Origin: Lithospermum erythrorhizon
Lineage: Eukaryota > Streptophyta > Magnoliopsida > Boraginales > Boraginaceae
DNA length: 64,000 nucleotides
Assembly: GCA_019722365.1 (NCBI GenBank)
Contig: JADFUC010001301.1
Span: forward strand, 1 to 64,000
Direction of reading: 5' to 3'
Both the position numbers and the translations under genes were made by a program. Below the pieces are notes generated by a model. It was given only the letters and a program-made list of their open reading frames with translations, had not been told where the DNA came from and did no database searches. Positions 36,046 to 48,340 of this stretch are shown one piece after another (the first letter of the stretch is position 1; each line of letters begins with the position of its first letter).

Positions 36046-37640
36046 CCTGACAAGTTTAAGAGAAAGATTAAGAAGAGGTGACCATACAATTTCTTCTTCA
36101 ATTTTGAAAAATTCATAGTCTATCTTGTAATTACATGTTATTTTAGAACAAAATATTCTAATTGGTTCCTCTCAATTGTTCAATGTTTTTTGTTCCTTAA
36201 ATTTTATTAGTTTAAGATCGGCCACTACTTGATAAAGGCTCAAGAGTCCACCACAAATAACCTAATTCAATCTCAAATGGGAAAAACAAGGCCCCATTTT
36301 CATTCTAGTGTGCACACAAGAGCTCAAGCAGGAGGACAAATGATGGTGGAGAAATGCTGGTCTTAGTGGCTCATAATTCAAGAAACTACTATAAGAAGCA
36401 AAACATATGAAAATGAATTTTAGCCCACTTGGGTTGATAGCTAGATACTGTTTTCAGCTTTTTCTTACAACATTAACATTTTGATGAATCTGATCTTCTT
36501 TGTGTTTTTTAATGTGTAGGATCTTGATCTTCTATATATGATAAACAAGAAACTCATGTGCTATGTTTAAGGAACTTATTCCTCAGCTCATATCACTCTG
36601 GGGAGTCCTTTTTTTTATTGCAAATAAAAAAAAATATTAAACGAATTGTCACACCTTGTAATCTTCTAAGTATACATTATACTATTACTTTTTAAATGCT
36701 TGCATATATACTCAAGAATGAGAGAATATATGTAATCGGAATTGCAACATATAGAAAGCATAATAAATCATTATGAACGACCACATTGTTAGATATGTTG
36801 TCTCAGCAATGATTCTTCGTAGTAATTTTTTCATAGAAGTGATTACACCAAGTTCAATATTCTTTAAATTTTAAACACTGTGTATAATTTAAAAGAGAAT
36901 AATATATATACTCATGGTAACTCGAACATATATAGACACATGTTCATATTTAAAGAAAAGAGTTGAGGAATAAAACAAAGGTCCTTCAAAAGCATAAGAT
37001 TCCATAGTACAGAGTATAACTACCCTAAATTCCCAAGAAGGAATCACAATGCCACTTGAATTTATTCCCTCCTGTAAGTCAAACACTCCTATGAATAAAT
37101 AGTCCCACAAAATCACAAGCAATTGATAATTTCCTAAAAAGGAAAAAAAAAAGTTGAATTGTAAAAGCACTCCAGAAAATCCAAAATCAACATTTTTTAC
37201 CATATTGATCACTTGTAAATTGACATATAGTTTGCATTGTCTTTTGAACTGTTAATCACTGAGATTGAATGATATACCTAATACACAAAGTTAATATCTA
37301 ACTAAAAATTGTCAGTAAAAAGTCAACAGCTGGAAATAAGTCGACAAATTTGGTGAAGATTCATTCCATTCGGCAAGATTGGAATAAGAACTAGAAATAG
37401 CATCTAGGGATAGGAATTTGATCATGCAGGCATATACGACAACTAAATTCTAGTTGTTGATTGTGAAAAAAGTATTGCATGGAGTGGTCTCAGTTGAACC
37501 TGTCCCAACCTTTGGCTATTATTTTTTTCCTTCTTGTTTTATGTCTTTCTAAAAAAGGATCTTAAACAATACGCACTAGTTGTTAAATACGGTAAAAACT
37601 ATTTCTAAGGTCTAATTTTCCAAGGTACATAATATTTTGA
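36046..37640. other. Intergenic, no gene recognised
   Basis: AT-rich DNA. The minus-strand frame at 36889-37212 is hydrophobic and lacks recognisable domains. Confidence 0.45.
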
Positions 37641-37729
37641 CAATTTTATCTCTATTATTGCGGAATGAGGATGTCCGATTCCACCCCTACTTCAGATTTA
37701 ATTCGATAATATAAGTAGAAAATTATTTT

Positions 37730-38070
37730 ACAATGTGACAAGCATGGGTGTGGGTTGGAAACGTCACACCAGATTTGAAATTACGTGTAAAACCCGAGCA
37801 TGGATGTGGGTTGGAAACTGTTCATGCAGCTGAGTATGATTAAGTTAATATAAGTGGAGTGTAAAATTGATGCAGCGAATATTTAATGTCAGCGGAATAC
37901 ATACGGCGATGAACAGGTTATCTGGCTTAGCGTTTAGGTGTTTGGTTTTATAACGGCCCAACAAAAGAAAATGCGTTGTCTTTAATGGACAAACACACCA
38001 CGAGTTAGTTTCTATAACGAACAAATGGACCACACGTTAGATTTGCATTGTATTACAAATTAAGAAAATA
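37730..38070 (-). repeat. Dispersed repeat X, copy 1
   Basis: The reverse complement of 37940-38070 matches 58547-58665, sharing caatgcaaatctaacgtgt and ccatttgttcgttatagaaa. Copies are in opposite orientation. Nearby on this side a ggatgtgggttggaaac-type phrase occurs twice (about 37744 and 37802). The nature of the repeat is unknown; it has no ORF. Confidence 0.65.
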
Positions 38071-38989
38071 AAATGGCTTTGTATAAATTGTCGACATTAT
38101 CTCAATTTAATAAATTAACATTAATTTTAATAATTAACATTAATTTAATAATCTAACATAATAAAATTAATAAGAAACCAAAATCAACACAACGATTTAT
38201 CATTTTGGAAAACCTCTTGACTGTGAAGAGTAAAAACATGGCAAGGACTTTTAAAGGAGTAAAGCCCCCAACCTATAATATGATAATAGTGTACAATGAT
38301 TACATTACTACATGAAATAAATAACATATTACAATATACATAAAAGCTAGAAAAATGAAAATAAAACAACATTTTATTTCTATCCACATCCGCTTTGATC
38401 ATATCGATAATTTGATTGAAGAGATCCATCTATATCTTTATAAGGTGCGATCAAGTTGTCGGCTTTGATCATATTAGGCCTCCCGATAAAATGCGAGGAC
38501 TAGGGATGGGGAAATCTATATCCTCGGTCATCACGAAAGGCTGCGCATGTAGAAACGATATGTTAAAAAGTGATGTTAAAAGTATCATAGAATAAAATAT
38601 TTAAGACAAATAATATGATCGTACAGTATAAAATGGGAACAGTAGCGGCGTGTCTAGCACGTACGTGGGAGCTATTTCCGACTTTGGCGGTTGCGGTGAG
38701 CATGTGATTCCGTTATATTGTCCGCCCATGAGCAAAGCCTAGCATTCCTTACCTAGTAGCGATAACGTGTCCCCTCTTTACGGCAAGGACAACCGTTTGT
38801 CTCGAATGCGCATCCGTCGCTTAAAATGAGATGTTTTATGAAATGATTCACGGCGACCCCGAGGCCGTTATATTATTGAGGACCGATTTTGCATTAGCTC
38901 AAGGCATTACTCCTTACCGCTCGAGGCCGCTCGTTCTCATTTCCACTTGAGTCTTCTTAGCTTCCCATGCCAGCGGTTTTCATCCTTTT
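38071..38989. other. Mixed AT-rich then CG-richer spacer
   Basis: 38071-38170 is built of near-repeats of attaacattaattttaataa. 38450-38985 is CG-richer and resembles decayed repeat sequence. No gene was recognised. Confidence 0.4.
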
Positions 38990-39417
38990 TTACATCGTTA
39001 AATCCGAACAAATGGGATAAATAAAAGATAACAGTGCGTAAGGTAAGTAGAGGTTGGTAGAAGCGGCTTGAATACCCATTGCAGCGACCCGTGACCATGG
39101 CTGCTTTGCGACAGGGCTTGAAACTCCTCTTCTAATGTTTCCAGGAGATCGTGGTGGAAGTGACGATCTAAGAGTTTTAGGAGTTGAAGGGCTCAATGGT
39201 GAACCATTTGAATTTGAACCAACAGACATGGGGTTGAATTAGGATGAGGCAATAATTGAACATCTAGATTTAGAACTCGAAGGTGATGATGTTGAAATCC
39301 CATAATTTCTTCCAGTATGCTCCCAATCTGACAGTATTCTAGAACTGGAGCTCTTTTTTGGAAGACCATGACTTGAAATGGCCTCCGGTAGAGAAACACG
39401 TTTAACTCATGAGGCAT
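38990..39417 (-). pseudogene. Ser/Pro-rich gene fragment, broken
   Basis: Two segments read in one minus-strand frame are separated by a single TAA. The upstream part contains SSHGLPKKSSSSRILSDWEH, the downstream part SVGSNSNGSPLSPSTPKTLR and SLPPRSPGNIRRGVSSPVA, then KQPWSRVAAMG. Ser/Pro/Arg-rich sequence of this kind is common in disordered parts of plant microtubule-associated and scaffold proteins, but I cannot name the family. Sequence beyond 38990 loses coding character. It may be a captured fragment, a pseudogene or an exon with a sequencing error at the stop. Confidence 0.4.
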
Positions 39418-39821
39418 CCGCCCGTAGACTTAAGACAGTTACAGGTGGGTTGGGCGTTTTTTGGAGTTCATTCTACGTATCTTCAAAGTCGGTCGTACTA
39501 ATACAGGGGGGGCCAAATGCCTTGCTTGTCCCGATTTGATATCAACTTCTTTTAAAATGTCGTGGCATCGGCAAGTGGGATACTTAACCCGTATGCATCC
39601 CTGTATCTCGTGAGAACATGGAATGTAAATGCGTGCGTTTATAGTATCAACTTAGCGTCTTGTTTCATCACGCGTTTGTTGCGCCCCGTTGGTGCTATTT
39701 AACAATATGATGATCTAGCAGTATACTTGGCGGCAACGTTACCAAAATCTCGATGGCTTTCATAGTCGGATAGGAGAAAAAGATATCACAAATTGTTAAG
39801 AATCTAGTATGAATTTTTATG
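39418..39821. other. Spacer before nested LTR block
   Basis: CG-containing sequence without a recognised gene or repeat pair. Confidence 0.3.
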
Positions 39822-40370
39822 TTGGAAATCAATGAGAGTGTAATTCCCTTTTTATTGTGCCGTTAGATAATTGTGTATGTGATTCATTTTACCGGTTCAC
39901 GCCGTCAGTTACGGAGGAACTTAGTGTTCACCTTAGTAATTATGCGTTACTAGTGTGGGTTACCGTGATAATTTAAGGGGTTATAGAGCGATTTCTAGAT
40001 TTTACTCATTAATGGAATTATAATAATAGTAATTGGTCAATTATTATTATTATACAACTTACAATATCGAACTTTAGAAGGTCATGTGCTTGTCTGATGA
40101 TATTCAGGTAATATTTCATGAATGAAATTAAGCGAGACTTGTATATTGAGGAATGTATCTCTCAATATTTATATGTTGTCAAATATATGTTGATGAACAT
40201 CAATTGAAGTTAAGCTTGCAGAGTTTGATAATTAAACAATTTAAATTGATGAATGACTTGATAAGTTATTAGATAGTGACTAGATTAGTATTATTTTAAT
40301 TGACTTGTTAAGTTAAGTAAAATAGAACAACTCACTAGTAACTCATTATTTAATTAGAAGCTCATAGCGA
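39822..40370 (+). repeat. Long LTR, family 1 (copy D, first part)
   Basis: It begins ATGTTGGAAATCAATGAGA (LTR start at the TG) and is the reverse complement of copies A, B, C and E over about 550 bp. It breaks off at a gaagctcatagc phrase that in copy B (about 7525-7545) continues into gcccaattaag. At 40371 the LTR of family 2 begins. The family continues at 52036, so the LTR was split by insertion of the family 2 array. Confidence 0.75.
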
Positions 40371-40387
40371 TGCATAATAACCGTTAC

Positions 40388-40416
<29 letters not shown>
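40388..40416 (+). repeat. Poly-A tract (29 A)
   Basis: A homopolymer directly after the LTR start motif. The corresponding tract in LTR2 is 24 A (46162-46185) and in LTR3 only five, so its length varies between copies. Confidence 0.9.
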
Positions 40417-40420
<4 letters not shown>

Positions 40421-41739
40421 TTTTTAGGTGCGGTGGGACCGAGGAATAGTATAATTTTTTTTTTTAGGGTATATTATTTTTAAATAACTTTGAGCGTTTC
40501 ATTTATAATTTAGTAGTGTTTGCCATGGAAGAATTTTATCTTTGAAATCGGGTTAGAGTGGAGGTTTAGAATGCGATAAGCGGAGAATTAAAAGCCAGCG
40601 GGACTCGAGGTTTTTTAAATATCTATTCATACATATCCTCGAAAAATAATAAATGCATCATCACAACTTCGTCTTCTTTCCTCATTTTGGCCGAAATTAA
40701 GCCCTCCCCACTTAAAAAAATTTCATTTTTCCCGTTCTATAACTAGGTGTCATTTCCAGGCTTCGAGATCGGTTGTAGAATATTGTTCTCCCCATCGTTC
40801 TCTTGAGTTAAAGACATAAGAAATTTCAAGTCTTTTGAGATATTTCTTGGTTTGACATAGTTGACTTTCCGTAGTGAATTTTATATGATAAATCTTAGTT
40901 GGTTATGGAGTTACGTAGCGTATTTGAGTGAGGAATTCGTGATTTAGAGATCGTTTGAGGGCGTTATGGTCGATTGACTTTTAGGTTTTGATTTGACTTT
41001 TTTTATATGGATATTTTTTTATAGGAGCTTTAAATGTGTAGGAGGTTATATTGGGACTTTATTATAGTTGTTATGATATTAAATTGGTGATTTAAAATTG
41101 AGTAAAAGGTGTTATGTTGAAAAAGTGTAAATTCCAAGTTGAGCTATCATTGATATTTCGGAGTGTAGATTGTTAATCATGGACTTGATGATTAGTTAAG
41201 AATAACTTATAAGTCAATTTGTAATGAAAGTGATAAGATGGAATTTAGCGAGAAAGGGGAATCGCGATTGGGTTGTGTCAGATGGGATTATAATTAGATA
41301 GTTTATCGGAGTCGGGATTATACGTTTAGAGATAGTTCCCTAAGAGTTGGTTATGTATCTTCCTAGAATGCCGGTATATAGTAGTAGGTCTTGATTATAG
41401 CACTACGGGTGTTGTTTAGGCGTTGATCGTGAAGAGCCGGAGTTACCTTGATTGTCTTTCGTGAAGGTTTTGCGGTAGCTAGCAGAGGCCGAGCCGCCTC
41501 TCCGTGTATTACCTTATGTACTTCTTTTTCAAATGGTGTACTTTTGTCCTTGTATTATAATTATGTGTGAATGGGCTGTATATGTCGCATGATATGATGC
41601 AGGGAATGGGCGCGCCATGTAATGGTTGTATACGATTATGTGAGCCTAATATGATTATGTGACTTCCCCGATACCGGCGTTGAAGGCTGATTTGAGGGTA
41701 AGTGATGGCACGAACTCCCAACACTCATTTACGTATTAT

Positions 41740-41885
41740 GTGGCACTTGGCGGCACTTGTGTGGTATTTATGTGGCTGTCGTGACTTGTGGTATTTATGT
41801 GTATGGCGCCTTGGTATGTGGCTTTGTCGGCCTTGTGGCAACATGTGGTATTTATGTGGCTTTGTCGGCACTTGTGAGCTGTGAC
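41740..41885 (+). repeat. Minisatellite in LTR1 (unit about 29 bp)
   Basis: Imperfect tandem copies of a unit like ttgtggtatttatgtggctt followed by tgtcggcac. At least four are visible. The same array, in more copies, lies in LTR2. Confidence 0.75.
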
Positions 41886-42079
41886 CTTCGCGGCGGTTGT
41901 GATTCACGATTGGGCTTGTGATGTATTAATTTGTATGCTTTGCTATTGTTGGAAGTAAAGTAGTTGGTTATTGAGAGGTGTTCGATGGAGTTATGTATGA
42001 TTTTGAGGTGACTTGAGTATTAGGATATGACCCTATAGTTGGGACTACTAGGGGATTGGGTGACTCCTTCCTTGGGATG

Positions 42080-42600
42080 TGTATTGGCCCACTATCTACG
42101 GTACTTGGCATCTTTGGTATGATTCTCTTTGGTAAACTTTTCTTTGTAATGCGTTATCGAGTAGCCCATCTTTACGGTATAGCGTGCGTTTAGCACTCTT
42201 CTGTTATAAGCGTCTTGACACATGAAATTCTCTTTGTCGGCTTTCTTTGTGTGCATTATCGAGTGGCCACATACTACGACATAGCGTGCTGATTTGGCAC
42301 ATACTACGGTATAAAGCGTGCGGTATTAGCGATTCTACTTTGGTAAACTGGCGTAATGCGTTGTCGAGGTATTTTATCTCTTTCTGCACGGTATAGGCGT
42401 GCGGTATGATTCTCTTTTGATCGACTTTTCTTTGTGTGCGTTGTCGAGGTGGCCACATACTACGGTATAGCGTGCGGTTTGGCCATGCTACGGTATGGCG
42501 TGCTTACGTGTGCCTTATACTTTGTGTATAAGTGCGATTGTGCACTTATACTTTGTATAGAATGCGGTTTTTGGCCTTACTCTTTGCTTATAAGTGCGAG
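42080..42600 (+). repeat. Higher-order tandem repeat in LTR1
   Basis: The phrases tactacggtatagcgtgcgg, gattctctttg and tttctttgtgtgcgttgtcg recur in the same order several times with irregular spacing. It grades into an actttgtataagtgcg repeat at 42510-42600. Confidence 0.7.
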
Positions 42601-44122
42601 GTGAGTATTGATTTGTCCATTCTAGCAGTGGAAGCCCAGTTGGTATATGCAGCGTTAGAGGATATTATCTTTGGTGAGGATATGAGAGATAGGAGGAGGT
42701 TTGATATTTAGAGTTTTAGTGGATTGTTAGTCTACTGTGATTTCGTTTTGGGTGATTGATTGTGTGCTTATCGGAACCTACATTATATATTCATGTTATG
42801 TACGAGACTTCATGTGGAATTATGTTGACTTTTATGGAGTAATCACGTATGCATGTATTTATTCATATTTGACTCGATGGTATTCCTAATCTTGTTGTTG
42901 TCTTTAGAACTTGATGCTTTGATAGTTATACTTTGTTTAGCGTCAGAAGCCTTGTCAAACAACTATTTTTTTCTTTAGGATCTACGGTATTTATTTTCGA
43001 TTTGGCAACCCCTTACTTGTCTTTTGTTAGATATGTTACATATATATCTTAAAATTGCTAATGGAGAACACTGGGAATGAGAACATTAGGAAGCGAGAAA
43101 TTATAAAGTTTATGCTAATCGCTTCGATGATGTTGATGATATTTTTATATATGGAAAATGGATTCAAATGTGCTAGAATACCAAATGCCGTCAGCTTAGC
43201 GACGATACCATGGGTAAAATAAGTTCCGTATACTAAAATGAAGAAAATACGGGAAGATAAATACGTACTTAGGTTATCACGAGTTCAAGATAGCAATTCT
43301 TCGGTCGTATTAAATGCGTATATTTGGAAGGTCTTTATGAGGAGAACGTTAGTTGTCGTAAGAGGAGTATATTGATTGTAAAATGGGGAGTAGTACTTTA
43401 AAAGTGATGAACTAAAGATAAGTAGTTAGTCGTATATGCATGTGAGTTATCCGAGTTGAGAGATATATGTTTAAGTTATTGTGTGTGTTTGAGGTGTATT
43501 ATATTGGGGAATTAGCTATACTTGGAAGATAACGGGATAGAGAAATACCTCTTTGTAATTAAGGTGTCTTGTGAGTAAGTTGTTGTGGTGTGGGTTATCG
43601 GTGTTAGTTAGAAAGCCAATAAGGAAAGTTTTTATTTTGTGGCAAGTGACTTTATAGAGTGGCTTGCTTTCTTGAATATGGTCTCTAAATGGGTGAGGAA
43701 TCGGGAATTTTTCTTATTCGTGCGTCCCGGGTGGGTTAACCACGTATTTGTTATTTTCACTCGACTTTTTAGGCATGGGCGGGCGGAATGGCCAGGTATC
43801 GTTGGCCAACCGGTAGGCGCGTACCGAAGATGGCGATGGTGGCTTGAGAACCTCAGCAGTCATACTTTTTATCTTTCTTAAAGTTTACATTGTTTATAGT
43901 ATTATTGACTCGAGTTGTACTTTCGTGTTTGATGTGTATTTATATTATGAGTTTGATGTTGTTGTACTATTGGTTGGATTCTTTTAGATGGGCCGAGTTA
44001 TATTGTTTATTTATGATGTAAAAGAAGTCATTTTTATTGTTTATCCGTCGTTGGTGACTAGATTATACGGGGTTGGTGGCGGTCCCGACCTCGGGGGGGC
44101 CCTTTGGGGCGAGGTCGTTACA

Positions 44123-46146
44123 ATTTTGGTATCAGAGCCTAGGTTTATGTTTTTCTTGGTGTCTTGTGTGGTTATGTGCCTAGGTTCCGGTTGTAAGTGT
44201 GTTGTGTGTGAGTCGTTCTCTGGTTTGAGTTCATTTAACTTTCCCAGAATCCGTTGGTATTGAGGCCGCCCAGATTTCGTTGACTTCGGCGTAAGTGCTA
44301 CGAGACTCTTTGCGTGCGTGTTTTTGTGGTGTTATTTGATTAAGATGTGTTATATTAGGAGATATGGCGAATTCCAGGTAATAGCAGCGTGCGTCGAGTT
44401 ATGTATTTGTTGAGATGGGTAGGCAGGCATATATGGAGATCGGAATACGATGAGTGATAGATATTTATGAGAGATTAACTTATTGGAGCAGTAATACATG
44501 TAATGGGTTAGAATATGATCAAAGTATCGGAAATATTAACTGAGATATTGGGTGATCATATTTTGGGAAAGTAGCAGCAGTTGATGTGGTAGTCTACCGA
44601 TTGCTAATGAGATTTTATGGCGGAAGTTAATTAAGGATAAGGGTGATAATTAATATCACGATATACTCGAGGAGGTAAGGTATAAAAATATCAATGGGTT
44701 ATAAGTAGGAGTTCTTGCCCAGTTAACTAAGATCTGTGATTTTAAGGAAATGTGAAACGTGGGTTTGATCAGAAATGATAAGTAAGTCAGGGTGAATATA
44801 ATTTGAGGCTGAATAAGAAAGAAAGAGGTTGAGTTATACGTGTAATGTTTAAGTAAGAGTTAAAATTGTTTGAGTAAGAGTACATCTTTTGTGATAGTAA
44901 TGATCATTCTTGAGGATGTAAACTTTAGGTTGAAACTTGCTGGAGATAGAATCTGGGATGAATATGTTTGAGGATTTAAGGAAGAGGCAGAATTATCTTA
45001 GGGAAATATTGAGGAGGAATTCCAGTGTTAAATTTGAAGTTGTTGATAGAAGTTGGGAGACAATTGTGTGTGAATTTAAGGGTAATAAAAGGTTAGTTGA
45101 GGAGGATTACGGTGACATGTAGTCATGGGATTAGAAGTGATCGTGGTGTAAGAGGTTGATCTTTAAAATAATTAAAATTTCTCTTGGATACTTGGAGTAA
45201 TTGGGGGATTTATCGCTCGGTTGTTACACTATCTATATGTTGAGTGAAGTATAATAGTTGTGTTGTATTGTATCTGCGTGGCAAACTTATACGTAGCTTA
45301 ATAGTGAGGAGTAATGAAATGTTAAACGAGAGCGGTGATTGTGTTGGTGATACGGGCTATTTATTTTGTGGTATTCGTGTTTAAATTTGTATATGATTAG
45401 ATTGTGTTCAATTGGAGCTATATTTTGTGGTATGGGCGTATGCGTGAATATGATATTTTTAAAGAGATAAGTTTCCTATATATGAAATTGTTGTATCGTG
45501 TGTATTATTATGGATCTTTACGTTGAGATTGTTGTGTGTATGATTGGAGTATTATATGTGTGGTTGTGAATTTGAGGATATTGAGATGAGGTGGGAGGTG
45601 TTAGGAAAGGTAGACTTTGCCGGGGAAAAGGATGGTGTTATACAATATTTATTCATGTGGTTTATCTTTGTAAAGGTATTTTATGTAAGTTGTAGTCTGG
45701 CGTGGTGTGGTGAAATTTTGTTGTTTCTTCGTTTAGTATGTGATATGAGTAGTATGGTGACACAAATTATGTGAGTGGGGCGATGTCGGTATTAGCGATA
45801 TGAATTTTTAGTACAGTGGTATTTTTGGGAGGCAATTGAGGATTTATAATACTAAGATTGATAATGATAACGCTTAAGCGGAAGCGATAGATGATAAGCT
45901 TGAGCAGGGAAAAATTGGCGTTGAATGTGTTGCTATGGTGTAAAGAGAGTCCAGCATACAAGTTAATTGACATAAAGACATATTATGTGGAAGCTATGAG
46001 AGAGCAGATACTATATTTGAGGGAAATTTGAGTAGGTGACAAGGGTGTCTGATGTTAGTTGATAAGGGCATGTCGAAGATGCGTTAGTTTATCGGCAGTT
46101 GGGTTACGAGTAAATTTCGAGGGGCAATTTTGTGGAGTGGGTAGAT
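44123..46146 (+). mobile_element. Interior 1 of family 2 array, non-coding
   Basis: About 2.0 kb with only short frames (for example 44937-45122 and 45544-45774). None has a zinc knuckle, DSG protease motif or polymerase box. It aligns in order with interior 2, sharing atgtttgaggatttaaggaa, gaggattctggtgacatgta (with a small change) and ttggtatcagagcc. The end near 46120-46146 (gtggagtgggtagat) is a plausible polypurine tract. Confidence 0.7.
44127..44138 (+). other. tRNA-Met primer-binding site, unit 1
   Basis: TGGTATCAGAGC is an exact copy of the usual initiator tRNA-Met site and lies 4 bp after the LTR1 end. It fixes the element's orientation as plus. Confidence 0.9.
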
Positions 46147-47444
46147 TGTAATAGCACAGTTAAAAAAAAAAAAAAAAAAAAAAATTTTAAATTTTTTCGA
46201 TTCGGCGGTGGGACAGAAGGAATAGTATAATTTTTGCGATATTCTATTATTTCGTAAAACTTTTTGGCAATTTCATTTATAATTTAGTAGTGTTTGCCAT
46301 GGAAAATTTTATCTTTGAAATGTCCCGGGTTCGTGGAGAAGATTTAAAATGCGATAAGCGGAGAATTAAAAAGAAACGAGCGGGACTCGAGTTTTTTTAA
46401 ATATCTGTTAAGCACATATCCTCCACATCATCATCATCATCACAACTTCATCTTCTTTCCTCACATTTTTTGCTTTGGCGAAATTAAGCCCGCCACACCC
46501 AAAAATTTCATTTTTTCCATTTCTCTTCGATTGTCCAACCAGGCTTCGAGGTCGGTTGTAGAATATTGTTCTCCCATCATTCTCTCTTAGAGTTAAGGGT
46601 AAAGAGAATTTCAAGTCTTTAAATATTTTCTTGGGTTTTGACTTATAGTTGACTTTAGTTGACTTTTCCATAATTGAATTTTATGATAAATCTTAGTTGG
46701 TTATGGGTTACCGGCTGGCGTATTTGAGTGAGGAATTCGTGATTTAAGAATCGTTTGAGGGCGTTATAAGTCCAGTTAGGCTTTTAGGTTTTAGGTTGAC
46801 TTTTTATATGGACATTTTATAGACTTTAATGGCGGAAGTTATATTGGGACACCCCATAGGATTATGTTTAATTGGTAGTTTAAAATTGATTCAAGGGTAT
46901 TATATTTGAAAATTGCTTAAATTCGAGAGGTTGAGGTATAATTGATATTTCGGATATAGATTGACAATTATGGACTTGATGATTAGTTAGAATAACTTAT
47001 AAGTCGATTTGTAATGAAAGTGATAAGGAGTAGATTTAGCGAGAGGGAATCGATTGGGTTTGCCGGGAGTAGGATTATAATTCGATAGTTTATCCCGTCG
47101 AGGATTATACCATTTAGAGATAGTTCCCACAGAATTTGGTTATGTATCTTCTAAATTTTCGGTATATAGTAGTAGGTCTTGATTATACTTTCAGGTGTTG
47201 TTTAGGCGTTGATCGTGGAAACGTTACTTGATTGTCTTCGTGAAGGGTTTTGCGGTAGCTAGGGAGGTGAGTACTTATAAATTATAATTATGTGTGAATG
47301 GTGTATATGTCCACTTGTGATATGATTGCGGGGAATGGTATCATGTAATGGTTGTAGAATTTATGTAATGAGCCTAATATGATTATGTGACTCTGATACT
47401 TGGCGTTGAAGAATTTGGTTTTTGCAGGGTAAGTGATGGCTGAA

Positions 47445-47660
47445 CTCTGACTTGTTTTGTATTATGTGGCGCCAATGGCTTGCCCGCGTATTTATGTGGC
47501 TTTGTCGGCAGCTTGTGGTATTTGCATCATGGCCTTGGCCGGCACTTGTGGTATTTATGTGTGGCTTTGTCGGCACTTTGTGGTATTTATGTGGCGCATG
47601 GCGAGCTTTGTGGTATTTATGTGGCTGTGACGCTTTGTGGTATTTATGTGGCCTTAGATT
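47445..47660 (+). repeat. Minisatellite in LTR2 (unit about 29 bp)
   Basis: The same unit as in LTR1, with about six to seven copies, each with variants of tgtggtatttatgtggc. The copy number differs from LTR1, showing independent expansion or contraction. Confidence 0.75.
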
Positions 47661-47849
47661 GTTTACGATTGTGTGATGTATTAGGCATGCTTTCTTATTG
47701 TTGGAAGCTTAGAAACCCAATTTGGTTATTAGAGGTGTTAGGTGATGATGGAATTCCTTATGATTTTGAGGGGTGACTTGGTATTAAATGTGACCACATA
47801 AGTTGGGGACTACTGAGGGATTGGGGAGTGGCTTCCTGGCTACTTCCGG

Positions 47850-48340
47850 AATAGCAGCGCTATTGGCTACTACGGTATAAGCGCAAAATACATGATTCTC
47901 TTTGATATTTCTTTGTGTGTCGAGGTGGCCACCTTACTACGGTATAGCGTGCGGTTTGACTTTATCTTGATTCTTTGTCGACTTTCTTTGTGTGGGTATC
48001 GAAATTGTACATACTACGGTATAGCGTGCGGTTTGGCCACATACTACATTTTATAGCGTCTTGCGATATGATTCTCTTTGATAAACTTTTTAATGTGCAT
48101 CAGGGAGTGGCCACTACGGTATAGCGTGCCGGTATGATTCTCTTTTGATGTTTCTTTGTGTGCATTGTCGGGAAGTGGCCTATCTCTTACTGGGCCATAG
48201 GCGTGCGGTTTGGCCACTATACTGGTATAGGCGTGCGGTGTGCCTTATCTTTGCAATGCCATAAGTGCGGTGGCCCTTATACGCACAATACATAAAAATG
48301 GGTTTTTGGCGCCCACTCTTTGCTTGGTATAAGTGCGAGG
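47850..48340 (+). repeat. Higher-order tandem repeat in LTR2
   Basis: It matches the block at 42080-42600 and has the same tactacggtatagcgtgcgg and gattctctttgat phrases, with different spacing. Confidence 0.7.

Larger units (their letters stand above)
40371..44122 (+). repeat. LTR1 of family 2 array, 3752 bp
   Basis: It starts tgcataataaccgttac, followed by 29 A residues. Ordered landmarks are tttgccatggaagaatttta (40519), a minisatellite at 41740-41885, a second repeat block at 42080-42600, and the terminal segment with gaggtcgttaca. No protein-coding gene is supported inside; frames at 41702-41884 and 43639-44263 follow the repeats. Confidence 0.8.

Noticed and set aside
41702..41907. Cys/Trp-rich plus frame and His/Lys-rich minus frame
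   Set aside because: Both are produced by the 29-bp minisatellite of LTR1; the same happens at 47361-47776 in LTR2.
44127..44138. tRNA gene
   Set aside because: Only the 12-base complement of the tRNA-Met 3' end is present, as a primer-binding site; no cloverleaf was seen here or elsewhere.
44937..45122. Possible gag remnant in interior 1
   Set aside because: Glu/Lys-rich 61 codons without a zinc knuckle or capsid motif; the colinear part of interior 2 is not open.
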